Shown here piece after piece: positions 17,785 through 26,342 of a stretch of 64,000 nucleotides of DNA. The position numbers were made by a program, and so were the translations under genes. Each line of letters begins with the position of its first letter. Position 1 is the stretch's first letter. The notes below the pieces were generated by a model, which searched no databases, had not been told where the DNA came from, and saw only the letters and a program-made list of their open reading frames with translations. The stretch covers positions 90,129 through 154,128 of the forward strand of contig CAYJMD010000003.1 of NCBI GenBank assembly GCA_964371585.1. Reading direction: 5' to 3'. Origin of the DNA: RGIG5057 sp964371585. GTDB lineage: Bacteria > Bacillota > Clostridia > TANB77 > CAG-465.

Positions 17785-18753
17785 TTATTTTTCTAAACTT
17801 TTAATCATTTTATCTATTTGCATAAATAGTTCTCTTTTGTTTGTTTCATAATCTTTATCTAAATCCATTGTATATCCAGCAGCTCTTTTATGACCACCAC
17901 CACCGAAATATATAGCTATTGTTGATAAATCAATTTCTTCATTTGATCTTAAACTTACTTTAAATTTACCTTTAGAGTTTTCTCTAACATAAACTGCAAT
18001 TTTTGTTCCTTCTATCTTTCTTAAATAGTTTGACATTCCTTCTGCATCTTCATCATCAATTGAATTTTCTTTCATAAATGAATATGGAACAAATGAATAT
18101 CTAACTCCTCCATCATGATAGACCTCCATACTATCAACAGTTTTAGCAATAAGTCTTAACTTTGATTCTCTCATAGTATCATTTAGTTTTCTACATATAT
18201 ATGAGAAATCTATTCCAGTATCAATGAGGTTTGCAGCTATCTCCATAGTTCTTTTTGTTGTAGAAGAATAATTAAAACTTCCTGTATCAGTAACTATTCC
18301 AGAATATAGGTATGTAGCAATATCTTTATCTATATTAATATTGGAGTCAGTTAAAAATTCATATACTATTTGACATGTAGCTGGTGCTTTAGTATCAACT
18401 ATATCAAATGGACCTACCTGAAAATTTGAAATATGATGATCTATTCTTATGATTTGTTTTACTCTTTTTAATTCTTCTTCAGATATAATTGTTCTTGAAA
18501 CATCTGAAGAATCAACTATAATTAGTAAATCAATTTCTTCATCAATTGAAGTTTTAGCTTCATCCATATGCTCAAAAAAATCAAAAATATATGAATGACT
18601 AGACATAATAACATTTACATCTTTACCTATTTTTTTAAGAGCTAAGTATAACCCAAAACTTGATCCTATAGAGTCTCCATCTGGATTAACATGCCCTGCA
18701 ATATATATCTTATTTGCTTTTCTCATTTCATTTAAAGTGTTAGTATATTTCAT
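17785..18753 (-). CDS. nrnA: DHH phosphoesterase NrnA (nanoRNase/pAp phosphatase)
   Basis: Degrades oligoribonucleotides of 2-5 nt and, in Firmicutes, dephosphorylates pAp. The DHH domain shows HVNPDGDSIGS, IIVDSSD, RIDHHIS and VTDTGSF. The C-terminal DHHA1 domain carries the GGGGHKRAAGY substrate loop. The 322 residues match the family length. AAGGAG lies 8 nt before the ATG, and a TTGTAA/TATAAT promoter makes it the first gene of a five-gene operon through truB to the prepilin-like genes. The plus-strand gene at 19038 diverges from it. Confidence 0.95.
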   Translation of the reverse strand: MKYTNTLNEMRKANKIYIAGHVNPDGDSIGSSFGLYLALKKIGKDVNVIMSSHSYIFDFFEHMDEAKTSIDEEIDLLIIVDSSDVSRTIISEEELKRVKQIIRIDHHISNFQVGPFDIVDTKAPATCQIVYEFLTDSNINIDKDIATYLYSGIVTDTGSFNYSSTTKRTMEIAANLIDTGIDFSYICRKLNDTMRESKLRLIAKTVDSMEVYHDGGVRYSFVPYSFMKENSIDDEDAEGMSNYLRKIEGTKIAVYVRENSKGKFKVSLRSNEEIDLSTIAIYFGGGGHKRAAGYTMDLDKDYETNKRELFMQIDKMIKSLEK

Positions 18754-18792
18754 AGTAATTCTCCTTTTATTAAATTCTTTTTTATAGCTTTA

Positions 18793-18821
18793 ATTATATC
18801 ATTAAATGGTTTTTTTTACAA
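18793..18821 (-). promoter_or_regulatory. Sigma-A promoter of nrnA-truB-prepilin operon
   Basis: TTGTAA (18816-18821), a 17-bp spacer and TATAAT (18793-18798) on the minus strand. Confidence 0.7.
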
Positions 18822-18900
18822 CATAACTCTTAAAATTAGCTATTTTTAATGTATATATTTAATATTATTATTTTTATTTAAATATATATACCGCCAACTA

Positions 18901-18929
18901 TTGAATTATGTTAACTTTTATGGTATAAT
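18901..18929 (+). promoter_or_regulatory. Sigma-A promoter of the 19038 gene
   Basis: TTGAAT (18901-18906), a 17-bp spacer and TATAAT (18924-18929). The leader is about 100 nt and contains a second AAAAGGAGG site (near 18973-18981) with no ATG after it. Confidence 0.75.
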
Positions 18930-19037
18930 ATTCACATCGAATAATATATATCTTATAAAATTTTAGAAGAGAAAAGGAGGATAATTTAATTTTAAATTAT
19001 TAATCTTAAATAAATAACAAAACAAAGGAGAATTACT

Positions 19038-20048
19038 ATGAAACAGCCAACATTACTTTTAAACCTATCAGGAGAATTACTAGAAAGTGATTCTTATGAA
19101 AACATTGAATCCTTATATAAGGAACTTAAGGATGATCCAGATTCAACCCAAGTATTAGATGAGTACTTTAAAAACTATGATCTTAATACAAAATTAAAAG
19201 AACTTATTGTTCAAACGGAATTTGCAAAAAATCCTCTTGGATTCTTTATGCTCAAAGTATTACTTTTTGCTTGCACAAGGCTTTCCAAAGAAAAAATTCT
19301 AGAATTTTTATGTACCTTAGAGTTACTTAAAAAATCTGACACACACGAAGAATCATTTCATAAGCTTTACAATATCTCATTCCTTAGAAGCAATATTATA
19401 GTTATGTTAAAATCAACAATCGTTGATCATTATAACAAAATTAATAACAAAGTTTTATCGGCAGATAAATCTCTCGTTCCTAAAGAATTTGAAAATTTAA
19501 CGTATACTTACCTATATCTTAGACATGTATTTTATTTATATGTTAAAGATTTAACAGCTGAACAGCAAAAAGAAAAACTTCCTAGAGTTTTAAGTTTAAT
19601 TAGCAATGAAGAAGCAAAAACAGATCCTATTCTTAGACTTCCATTTTCTGCACTTAACGAAATTAAAGTCGAAAATCGTCATCTTAAAAACTTTCTTAAA
19701 AACTACTATTCTGACTTGCATTTAATATTAGAAGATATTATCGGAAAATATCCTGATATTAAGGAAAATGTTTCTGAAATAGAAACTTTTGAGGAAACAG
19801 ATGTTACTGATGAACAAAATACTACAAATAAAGAAACTAATATAACAAACACAATTACAAACGTTATTAACGAAACTTACAATTCATCTAATGTAACAAT
19901 TCCACTTGCAAAACTAATTGAAAACAGAGCTGAAATTTCTATGCTTTTTTCTGCTATTGATAGCTTAGGACTTGATTATACTACTATAATCAATAAGAAA
20001 TCGCAGATTGAAGCTGCATTTGCTGACTTTGATAAAATATCAATTTAA
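19038..20048 (+). CDS. Uncharacterised soluble protein
   Basis: I do not recognise this 336-residue protein. It has no signal peptide or membrane helix. Residues 1-245 look mainly alpha-helical and charged (for example LYKELKDDPDSTQVLDEYF), with possible helical-repeat character. A low-complexity Thr/Asn/Glu linker (about 250-285, TTNKETNITNTITN) leads to a short C-terminal helical piece (PLAKLIENRAEISMLFSAID). AAAGGAG lies 7 nt before the ATG. It has its own promoter and a strong terminator and stands alone on the plus strand between nrnA and secY, where the spc operon is interrupted. Confidence 0.8.
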   Translation: MKQPTLLLNLSGELLESDSYENIESLYKELKDDPDSTQVLDEYFKNYDLNTKLKELIVQTEFAKNPLGFFMLKVLLFACTRLSKEKILEFLCTLELLKKSDTHEESFHKLYNISFLRSNIIVMLKSTIVDHYNKINNKVLSADKSLVPKEFENLTYTYLYLRHVFYLYVKDLTAEQQKEKLPRVLSLISNEEAKTDPILRLPFSALNEIKVENRHLKNFLKNYYSDLHLILEDIIGKYPDIKENVSEIETFEETDVTDEQNTTNKETNITNTITNVINETYNSSNVTIPLAKLIENRAEISMLFSAIDSLGLDYTTIINKKSQIEAAFADFDKISI

Positions 20049-20051
20049 GCC

Positions 20052-20083
20052 AAGACACCCTATATTTTGGGTGTCTTTTTTTT
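20052..20083 (+). terminator. Terminator of the 19038 gene
   Basis: A 9-bp GC-containing stem (20052-20060 with 20069-20077), 8-nt loop and a run of T immediately after, 4 nt past the stop codon. Confidence 0.92.
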
Positions 20084-20133
20084 AATTAAATTATTATATA
20101 CTTGTATATTTTTTAAGAATTTCTGAATAATAA

Positions 20134-20174
20134 TAAAAAAATATACCTAAAATATTGCTATTTTAAGTATATTT
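20134..20174 (-). terminator. Terminator after secY
   Basis: An AT-rich stem (20139-20153 with 20160-20174, one mismatch), loop of 6 and a T-run on the minus strand. It marks the end of the S10-spc operon at secY. Confidence 0.75.
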
Positions 20175-20212
20175 ATATATTCATCTAATTAATTACTATT
20201 TAAAAAATATTA

Positions 20213-21520
20213 TTAATCTAAGAATCCTTTATAGTGTCTGCTTACCATTTGAGTTTGTAAGTTTTTAAGTATCTCTAAAGATACACTTACTATGATAAGT
20301 ACAGAAGTACCACCAAAACTTATAGATATAGGGATAAATCCTTGCATAATTACAGGAAGTACTGCTATTACACTTAAGAATACCGCACCTACTGCAGTGA
20401 TTGATTTAAGTACCATATTTATATAGTCTGATGTATTTTTACCTGCTCTTACGCCTGGTATAAATCCACCATTTTTCTTTAAACTATTAGCAATTTCAAC
20501 TGGATTTACTATAAACATTGTATAAATGAAAGTAAATAGTATGATAAGTGCCATATAGATTACTGCATAAATTACTAAGTAGTACCATTCAGATGCAGAT
20601 GTTATTGAAAATATATCATATATAACTTTTACAAATCCTGTTGGATTGCTTCCAGTTGTTAAATCTATTAATGTTGCTGGAAACATCATAAATGACATTG
20701 CAAATATAATTGGCATTACACCTGCCATAGCAACTTTAATAGGGATATGAGTATTTTGTCCACCATACATTTTTCTGCCTACTACTCTTTTTGCGTAGTT
20801 AACTGCTAATCTTCTTTCAGCTTGCTGCATGTATATTACACCTGCTACAACAGCAATCATTGCTAATATTAATAATACGATGATTATAACATTAGTAATT
20901 GATCCTTGTGCAAATGTAATAAGCTCTCCTGCTGCTCCTGGAATACCTGCTACTATACCTACAAAGATAAGTACTGATATACCGTTACCTATTCCATATT
21001 CTGTTATTTTATCTCCAAGCCACATTAATATTGCTGTACCAGCTATTAAAGAACCAACAAATAGTATAGCTCCCATAACTGCTCCTGCTCCACTTTGTAA
21101 CGGATATAATAAGAATTGTTTATAGTTTACATATAATGCAATACCTTGCACTAATGCAAATGCAACAGTTAAGTATTTAGTGTATCTTGCTAAAATCTTT
21201 TTACCAACTTCTCCTTCTTTAGCTAATCTTTCTAAAGATGGAACTACAACTTGTAATAAGTTTAGTATTATTGATGCTGTAATGTATGGTCCTATAGTCA
21301 TGGCAAATATTGAAAGCCTACTAAACGCACCACCTGATATTAAGTTGATTGTACTTAATATTCCATTATCAGTACCAATTTGTCCCATTAGTAATTCTTT
21401 ATCTAGACCAGGAACTGTTATAAACGTCCCTAATCTATATAATAGAATTATAAATATTGTAAATATTATTTTTTTTCTTAAATCTTTTACAGAAAATATA
21501 TCTTTTAAGGTTTGTAGCAT
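20213..21520 (-). CDS. secY: Preprotein translocase subunit SecY
   Basis: SecY forms the protein-conducting channel for secretion and membrane insertion. The 435 residues contain ten transmembrane segments. The N-terminal LRKKIIFTIFIILLYRLG and TVPGLD, and the cytoplasmic loops with AERRLAVNYAKRV and KNGGFIPGVRAGK, fit the family. It follows rplO by 1 nt. In most Firmicutes adk and map come next. Here a terminator and an opposite-strand gene follow, and adk-map lie elsewhere. Confidence 0.98.
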   Translation of the reverse strand: MLQTLKDIFSVKDLRKKIIFTIFIILLYRLGTFITVPGLDKELLMGQIGTDNGILSTINLISGGAFSRLSIFAMTIGPYITASIILNLLQVVVPSLERLAKEGEVGKKILARYTKYLTVAFALVQGIALYVNYKQFLLYPLQSGAGAVMGAILFVGSLIAGTAILMWLGDKITEYGIGNGISVLIFVGIVAGIPGAAGELITFAQGSITNVIIIVLLILAMIAVVAGVIYMQQAERRLAVNYAKRVVGRKMYGGQNTHIPIKVAMAGVMPIIFAMSFMMFPATLIDLTTGSNPTGFVKVIYDIFSITSASEWYYLVIYAVIYMALIILFTFIYTMFIVNPVEIANSLKKNGGFIPGVRAGKNTSDYINMVLKSITAVGAVFLSVIAVLPVIMQGFIPISISFGGTSVLIIVSVSLEILKNLQTQMVSRHYKGFLD

Positions 21521-21521
21521 A

Positions 21522-21962
21522 CTACTTCACCTCAATTTTTCCGCCTGCTTTAACTATTTTTTCTTCAGCAGTCTTTGAGAATTTAGATGCAACAACTGTA
21601 AGTTTTTTAGTAAGTTCACCTGTACCTAAAACTTTTAGTCCATCTAAAGTTTTTCTTATTGTTCTATCAGCTAGTAACATTTCTACATTAACTGTAGTTC
21701 CGTCTTCATATTTTTCTAAATCTGAAACATTGATTGTTACATATTCAGTAGCAAAATGGTTGTTAAATCCTCTTTTAGGGATTCTTCTGTATAAAGGTGT
21801 TTGTCCACCTTCAAATCCTCTTCTGATTGAACCACCTGATCTTGCTTTTTGACCTTTATGTCCTTTTCCAGCTGTTTTTCCAAGTCCACTACCTGTTCCT
21901 CTGCCTACTCTTTTTCTTGTAGTAGTAGCTCCATATGCTGGTCCTAATTCATGCATTTCCAT
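21522..21962 (-). CDS. rplO: 50S ribosomal protein L15
   Basis: L15 is a late-assembly large-subunit protein with an extended glycine-rich N-terminus. The 146 residues include GRGTGSGLGKTAGKGHKGQ and the globular part with RIPKRGFNNHF. It follows rpsE by 48 nt and runs into secY with a 1-nt gap. The rpmD (L30) gene that usually separates rpsE and rplO is absent. Confidence 0.98.
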   Translation of the reverse strand: MEMHELGPAYGATTTRKRVGRGTGSGLGKTAGKGHKGQKARSGGSIRRGFEGGQTPLYRRIPKRGFNNHFATEYVTINVSDLEKYEDGTTVNVEMLLADRTIRKTLDGLKVLGTGELTKKLTVVASKFSKTAEEKIVKAGGKIEVK

Positions 21963-22010
21963 TTTAAAGTTCCTCCTCTCTACAAAATAATATATAAGTA
22001 AGTTAATTTA

Positions 22011-22502
22011 TTAGTTTAATATTTCGCTTACTGTTTTTCCTCTTAAACGAGCAACTTCTTCAGGATTTCTCATAGCTTTAAGACCTTTTATTGTAGCATA
22101 AACTACGTTTCTTGAATTACGAGAACCTAAAGTTTTAGCTGTAACATTTTTAACACCTGCAAGTTCAAGTACAGGTCTAACAGCTCCACCAGCAATTACA
22201 CCAGTACCAGCTTTAGCTGGTTTTAATATAACTTTTGATGAACCAAAATTTACAGTATATTCGTGAGGAAGTGTTCCGTCAACTAAAGATATTTTAACCA
22301 TATTCTTTTTAGCTTCTTCTGTAGCTTTTCTTATTGCATCTGGAACTTCAGCAGCTTTACCAGTACCAACACCGATAGATCCGTTTTCATCACCAACAAC
22401 AACAAGTACGCTAAATCTAAACGTTCTACCACCTTTAACAACTTTAGCTACGCGGGCTACGTTTACAACTTTTTCTTTTAATTCGCTTTTAACTTCTGCC
22501 AT
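22011..22502 (-). CDS. rpsE: 30S ribosomal protein S5
   Basis: S5 helps decoding accuracy and lines the mRNA entry channel. At 163 residues it shows the dsRBD-like N-terminal half (EKVVNVARVAKVVKGGRTFR) and the S5 C-terminal half (GTGVIAGGAVRPVLELAGV). It is 21 nt after rplR, and its ribosome site is GGAGG. Next downstream is rplO, with no L30 gene between. Confidence 0.98.
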   Translation of the reverse strand: MAEVKSELKEKVVNVARVAKVVKGGRTFRFSVLVVVGDENGSIGVGTGKAAEVPDAIRKATEEAKKNMVKISLVDGTLPHEYTVNFGSSKVILKPAKAGTGVIAGGAVRPVLELAGVKNVTAKTLGSRNSRNVVYATIKGLKAMRNPEEVARLRGKTVSEILN

Positions 22503-22523
22503 TTTAGTATCTCCTCCTTTTAC

Positions 22524-22883
22524 TTAAAATTCTAATCCTGCTTCTCTTGCAGCTTCTGCTACAGCTTTTACTTTACCATGATATACATAACCGTTTCTAT
22601 CAAATACTACAGTTTTTATATCTTTTTCAAGTAATCTCTTAGCTATTAGCGTTCCAACTTCTTTTGCAGCTTCTACATTAGAAGCTTTTATTTTAACTTC
22701 TTTGTCAAGTGTAGATGCTTGAGCAATTGTTACATTTGCACTATCATCTATAACTTGTACACTAATATTATTTAAGCTTCTATACACAGAAAGTCTTGGT
22801 CTTAAAGCAGTTCCTGCTATTTTAGCTCTAACTCTTTTTTGTCTAACACTTCTTGATTTAGCTCTATTAGTTTTATTTATCAT
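22524..22883 (-). CDS. rplR: 50S ribosomal protein L18
   Basis: L18 binds 5S rRNA together with L5 and forms the central protuberance. The 119 residues show a basic N-terminus (KTNRAKSRSVRQKRVRAKI) and the core RPRLSVYRSLNNISVQVID and FDRNGYVYHGKVKAVAEAA. It sits in standard order between rplF (27 nt) and rpsE (21 nt). Confidence 0.98.
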   Translation of the reverse strand: MINKTNRAKSRSVRQKRVRAKIAGTALRPRLSVYRSLNNISVQVIDDSANVTIAQASTLDKEVKIKASNVEAAKEVGTLIAKRLLEKDIKTVVFDRNGYVYHGKVKAVAEAAREAGLEF

Positions 22884-22910
22884 AACTAATTAATCCTCCT
22901 TTTTTAAAGA

Positions 22911-23447
22911 TTATTTTTTACCGCCGGCTTTTCCTTCTTTTCTGATTATTCTTTCGTCAGCGTATTTTATACCTTTACCTTTATATGGTTCTGGTAATCT
23001 TTTTTCTCTTATTTCTGCAGCCATTTGACCTACTTTTTGTTTATCTATTCCTGATACAATAATTGTATTTTGATTTGGAACCTCTAATTTTATTTCAGAA
23101 GTTTCAACAAATTCTACTGGATGTGAATATCCTAAAGTAAGGACTAATTTATTACCTTGTTTTGCTGCCTTATATCCAACACCGTTTATTTCTAGTGTTT
23201 TAGTAAATCCTGTGCTTACACCTGTAACCATATTAGATATTAAAGTTCTAGTTAAACCATGTATATTTTTGTATGCATCGCTTTGTCTAGTAACGATAAT
23301 TTGGTTATTTTCTACTTTTATTTCCATAGAATTTAAGAAAGTGTCTGTTAAGCTCCCTTTTGGTCCTTTAACAGTAACAGTTGTATTTTCAACTTTAACT
23401 TCTACACCAGCTGGCACGTTAATTGGATGTTTTCCTATTCTTGACAT
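22911..23447 (-). CDS. rplF: 50S ribosomal protein L6
   Basis: L6 sits near the factor-binding site of the 50S subunit. The 178 residues form two repeated L6 folds. The N-terminus is SRIGKHPINVPAGVEV and the signature PEPYKGKGIKYADE lies near the C-terminus. It lies 46 nt after rpsH and 27 nt before rplR. Confidence 0.98.
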   Translation of the reverse strand: MSRIGKHPINVPAGVEVKVENTTVTVKGPKGSLTDTFLNSMEIKVENNQIIVTRQSDAYKNIHGLTRTLISNMVTGVSTGFTKTLEINGVGYKAAKQGNKLVLTLGYSHPVEFVETSEIKLEVPNQNTIIVSGIDKQKVGQMAAEIREKRLPEPYKGKGIKYADERIIRKEGKAGGKK

Positions 23448-23493
23448 GTATTTTTCCTCCTTATCTTATTTATATTATAATAAGTAACTATAC

Positions 23494-23889
23494 TTACCAA
23501 ATATATGCAAGTACTTCTCCACCTAAGTTAGATTTTCTAGCATGTTTATCTGTCATTATCCCTTTAGATGTTGAAATAACTGCGATTCCAAGACCATTTA
23601 ATACTCTTGGTAATTCTTCATTATTTGCGTATATTCTAAGACCTGGTTTACTAATTCTTTTTAGACCTTGTAAAACTCTTGTCTTATTTTCATATTTTAA
23701 TGTAAGTCTTATAGATTGTTTCCCTGCTTCACCAACGATTTCTTGAGAAGCAACAAAACCTTCTTCAACTAAAATATTTGCTATTGCTTGTTTAACTTTT
23801 GAACAAGGAATATCAACTGTTAAATGTCTACCAGTATTTGCATTTCTTATTCTTGTAAGCATATCCGCAATTGGATCTGTTGTTATCAT
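23494..23889 (-). CDS. rpsH: 30S ribosomal protein S8
   Basis: S8 binds the central domain of 16S rRNA and in many bacteria represses the spc operon. The protein begins MITTDPIADMLTRIRNA, the family start. An in-frame upstream extension to 23931 is rejected because AGGAGG lies directly before the ATG at 23889. The 131 residues end with STSKGIMTDKHARK and GGEVLAYIW, as expected. Between rpsZ and rplF. Confidence 0.97.
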   Translation of the reverse strand: MITTDPIADMLTRIRNANTGRHLTVDIPCSKVKQAIANILVEEGFVASQEIVGEAGKQSIRLTLKYENKTRVLQGLKRISKPGLRIYANNEELPRVLNGLGIAVISTSKGIMTDKHARKSNLGGEVLAYIW

Positions 23890-23951
23890 TATTTTTCCTC
23901 CTTTTGTTATAAAAGTTTTTAATTTGTACAAAACAATTTAGATAGTATATC

Positions 23952-24137
23952 CTACCAGCTTGCTTTTTTAACACCTGGAATATTTCCTTCGTATGCTAAT
24001 TTTCTAAAGCATAGACGACATACTCCAAATTTTCTTAAGTAAGCGTGTGGTCTTCCACATATTTTACATCTGTTGTAAAATCTTGTAGAAAATTTTGGCT
24101 CTCTTTGTTGTTTTGCAATCATAGATTTTTTTGCCAT
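23952..24137 (-). CDS. rpsZ: 30S ribosomal protein S14, zinc type
   Basis: S14 completes the head of the 30S subunit near the A site. The short 61-residue form carries two CxxC pairs (CKIC and CRLC), the zinc-binding type Z of Gram-positive bacteria. The spc operon position between rplE and rpsH is normal. Confidence 0.97.
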   Translation of the reverse strand: MAKKSMIAKQQREPKFSTRFYNRCKICGRPHAYLRKFGVCRLCFRKLAYEGNIPGVKKASW

Positions 24138-24153
24138 TATAAAGTCCCCCTAC

Positions 24154-24690
24154 CTATTTTTGAAATGGAAGGCCAAGCTTAGATAATAAAGCTTGTGCTT
24201 CTTTGTCAGTTTTAGCTGTTGTTACAAAGATTATATCCATTCCTCTTGTTTTATCGATTTTGTCATATTCTATTTCAGGGAAAATAAGTTGTTCTTTTAC
24301 TCCCATAGAATAATTTCCTCTACCATCAAAAGATTTAGGATTAACACCTTTAAAATCTCTGATACGAGGCATTGCTACATTAAAGAATTTAGTAGCGAAA
24401 TCATACATTTTGTCACTTCTTAAAGTAACTTTACATCCGATATCCATACCTTCTCTTAATTTAAATGCTGCAATTGATATTTTAGCTTTAGTTGTAACTG
24501 GTTTTTGTCCAGTTATTTTTGTTAAATCATTTATTGCATTTATTAATGCTTTAGAATTGTCTTTAACATCATCAACACCCATGTTTATAACAATTTTATC
24601 AAGTTTTGGTACTTGCATAACTGAAGAATAGTTAAATTCTTTCATCATAGCAGGTACAACTTCATTTTTGTATATCTCTTTAAGGTTCAT
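24154..24690 (-). CDS. rplE: 50S ribosomal protein L5
   Basis: L5 binds 5S rRNA and contacts the P-site tRNA. The 178 residues include VPKLDKIVINMGV, TGQKPVTTKAKISIAAFKLR and RGMDIIFVTTAKTD near the end. It is 15 nt after rplX and 16 nt before rpsZ. Confidence 0.98.
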   Translation of the reverse strand: MNLKEIYKNEVVPAMMKEFNYSSVMQVPKLDKIVINMGVDDVKDNSKALINAINDLTKITGQKPVTTKAKISIAAFKLREGMDIGCKVTLRSDKMYDFATKFFNVAMPRIRDFKGVNPKSFDGRGNYSMGVKEQLIFPEIEYDKIDKTRGMDIIFVTTAKTDKEAQALLSKLGLPFQK

Positions 24691-24705
24691 TTAGTATTTC
24701 CCTCC

Positions 24706-25023
24706 TTACTTAATCTCATTACATTTTTTACAGAATCTAGATTTAGATCCGTCTTTTTCTACTTTAATACCAAGTTTAACACCTTTACCGCATTTTTCGC
24801 AGAAGTAACTTACTTTAGAAGCGTTAAATGGTTTTTCTCTTTTAACAATTCCAGCTTCCTGTCCTTGTTTTCTAGCTTTAGAGTGCATAGTTCTAACATT
24901 TACACCTTCAACTACTATTTTATTTTCTTTAGGCATAACAGCAAGTATTTTTGCTTTTTTACCTTTTTCACTACCAGTGTTAACGATAATCATATCATCT
25001 TTTTTTAATTTCATTTTCATCAT
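24706..25023 (-). CDS. rplX: 50S ribosomal protein L24
   Basis: L24 initiates large-subunit assembly and lies at the tunnel exit. The KOW motif (IIVNTGSEKGKKAKIL) is N-terminal. The C-terminal half has two CxxC pairs (CEKC and CKKC), so it may bind zinc. The ATG at 25023 is chosen from three closely spaced Met codons because GGGGGTG lies 8 nt upstream. 105 residues, normal length. Confidence 0.96.
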   Translation of the reverse strand: MMKMKLKKDDMIIVNTGSEKGKKAKILAVMPKENKIVVEGVNVRTMHSKARKQGQEAGIVKREKPFNASKVSYFCEKCGKGVKLGIKVEKDGSKSRFCKKCNEIK

Positions 25024-25042
25024 TTAAAATTCACCCCCAAAA

Positions 25043-25411
25043 TTAAAGTACTTCTGGAGCTAGAGATATAATTTTCATGTAATCTTTATCTCTTAGTTCT
25101 CTTGCTACTGGTCCAAAGATACGAGTACCTTTTGGTGTATTATCATCTTTAATAATAACAGCTGCATTTTCGTCGAAACGAATATACGAACCATCATCAC
25201 GATTTAATCCTTTTTTAGTTCTTACTATAACGGCTTTAACAACTTCACCTTTTTTTACAGTTCCACCTGGAGCTGCTTTTTTAACAGAAGCAACGATAAC
25301 GTCACCTATGTTTCCGAATTTTCTATGGTGTCCACCCATAACTCTTATGCACATAATTTCTTTTGCACCAGTGTTATCAGCGATTTTTAATAATGATTGT
25401 TGTTGTATCAT
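25043..25411 (-). CDS. rplN: 50S ribosomal protein L14
   Basis: L14 is on the subunit interface and forms bridges to 16S rRNA. The 122 residues start MIQQQSLLKIADNTGAKE and contain GTRIFGPVARELRDKDYMKI. Its 3' neighbour is rplX (19 nt), its 5' neighbour rpsQ (26 nt). Confidence 0.98.
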   Translation of the reverse strand: MIQQQSLLKIADNTGAKEIMCIRVMGGHHRKFGNIGDVIVASVKKAAPGGTVKKGEVVKAVIVRTKKGLNRDDGSYIRFDENAAVIIKDDNTPKGTRIFGPVARELRDKDYMKIISLAPEVL

Positions 25412-25437
25412 AGCTAGTACCTCCCTTCATCAATTTA

Positions 25438-25692
25438 CTATTTAACTTTTTCTACAATTCTCACTAATCTGTATCTTTTATCTTTACTTAGTGGTCTTGT
25501 TTCCATAACTTCAACAGTGTCTCCAATGTCACAAGTATTTGTTTCGTCATGAGCTTTAACTTTTAACGTTTTATTAACGATTTTTCCATAAAGCGCATCT
25601 TTTATTTTAGTATCGATTTTAACAACAATAGTTTTATCCATTTTGTTACTAACTACTTTACCGATTTTTACTTTACGAGCATTTCTTTCCAC
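25438..25692 (-). CDS. rpsQ: 30S ribosomal protein S17
   Basis: S17 is an OB-fold protein that binds 16S rRNA helix 11. The 84 residues include GKVVSNKMDKTIVVKID and the conserved TRPLSKDKRYRLVRIVEK. In order between rpmC (16 nt) and rplN. Confidence 0.98.
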   Translation of the reverse strand: MERNARKVKIGKVVSNKMDKTIVVKIDTKIKDALYGKIVNKTLKVKAHDETNTCDIGDTVEVMETRPLSKDKRYRLVRIVEKVK

Positions 25693-25708
25693 TTAGGTCC
25701 CCTCCTTA

Positions 25709-25912
25709 TTACTTAGAAGCTTTAAGCGCGCTCATTTGAGTGCTTGCTCTAGCTATATTTTTTTTAATTTCAGTAATTTTTTTTGGGTTATCAAGTCCGT
25801 TTGTTGCTACTGCAAATCTAGCTTTAAAAAGTTCTTTTTTAAGTTCGCTAATTTCTTTTGCAAGATCAGCTTCATTCATTTTAACGTATTCATTCATTTT
25901 ACTAGTTTTCAT
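25709..25912 (-). CDS. rpmC: 50S ribosomal protein L29
   Basis: L29 is a two-helix protein at the tunnel exit, near the docking site for trigger factor and SRP. The 67 residues contain EISELKKELFKARFAVATN and IKKNIARASTQM. Its start overlaps the end of rplP by 11 nt, which indicates translational coupling. Confidence 0.97.
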   Translation of the reverse strand: MKTSKMNEYVKMNEADLAKEISELKKELFKARFAVATNGLDNPKKITEIKKNIARASTQMSALKASK

Positions 25913-26342
25913 CTTGAGCTCCCCCTTCTTCTAATTTTTCACTTTTTACTATTTTACATCTTACTGGTAATTTGTGAGCAGCTTTTTTAAGTGCTTCTTT
26001 AGCTGTTTTTTCATCAAGACCAGCGATTTCAAATAATACTCTTCCAGGTTTTACTACTGCAACGAAGTATTCTGGATTACCTTTACCAGATCCCATACGA
26101 GTTTCTGCAGGTTTTTTAGTTATTGGTTTATCTGGGAATATTTTTATCCAAGTTTTACCAACTTTTTTTGTGTATCTAGAAAGAGTTACCCTTACAGATT
26201 CAATTTGGTTTGCTGTAATCCAACAAGCGTCTAAAGACTGTATTCCGTATTCTCCGTCTGTTACTCTAGTACCTCTAAAAGCTTTACCTTTAGAAGACCC
26301 TTTTTGCATTTTTCTAAATTTTGTTCTTTTTGGTGATAACAT
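25902..26342 (-). CDS. rplP: 50S ribosomal protein L16
   Basis: L16 helps position A-site tRNA. The 146 residues contain MLSPKRTKFRKMQKG, MGSGKGNPEYFVAVVKPGR and the core GIQSLDACWITANQIES. It overlaps rpsC by 1 nt upstream and rpmC by 11 nt downstream, so three genes are tightly coupled. Confidence 0.98.
   Translation of the reverse strand: MLSPKRTKFRKMQKGSSKGKAFRGTRVTDGEYGIQSLDACWITANQIESVRVTLSRYTKKVGKTWIKIFPDKPITKKPAETRMGSGKGNPEYFVAVVKPGRVLFEIAGLDEKTAKEALKKAAHKLPVRCKIVKSEKLEEGGAQDEN

Noticed and set aside
23890..23931. N-terminal extension of S8
   Set aside because: The family start MITTDPIADM has AGGAGG directly upstream, so the longer frame is not used.
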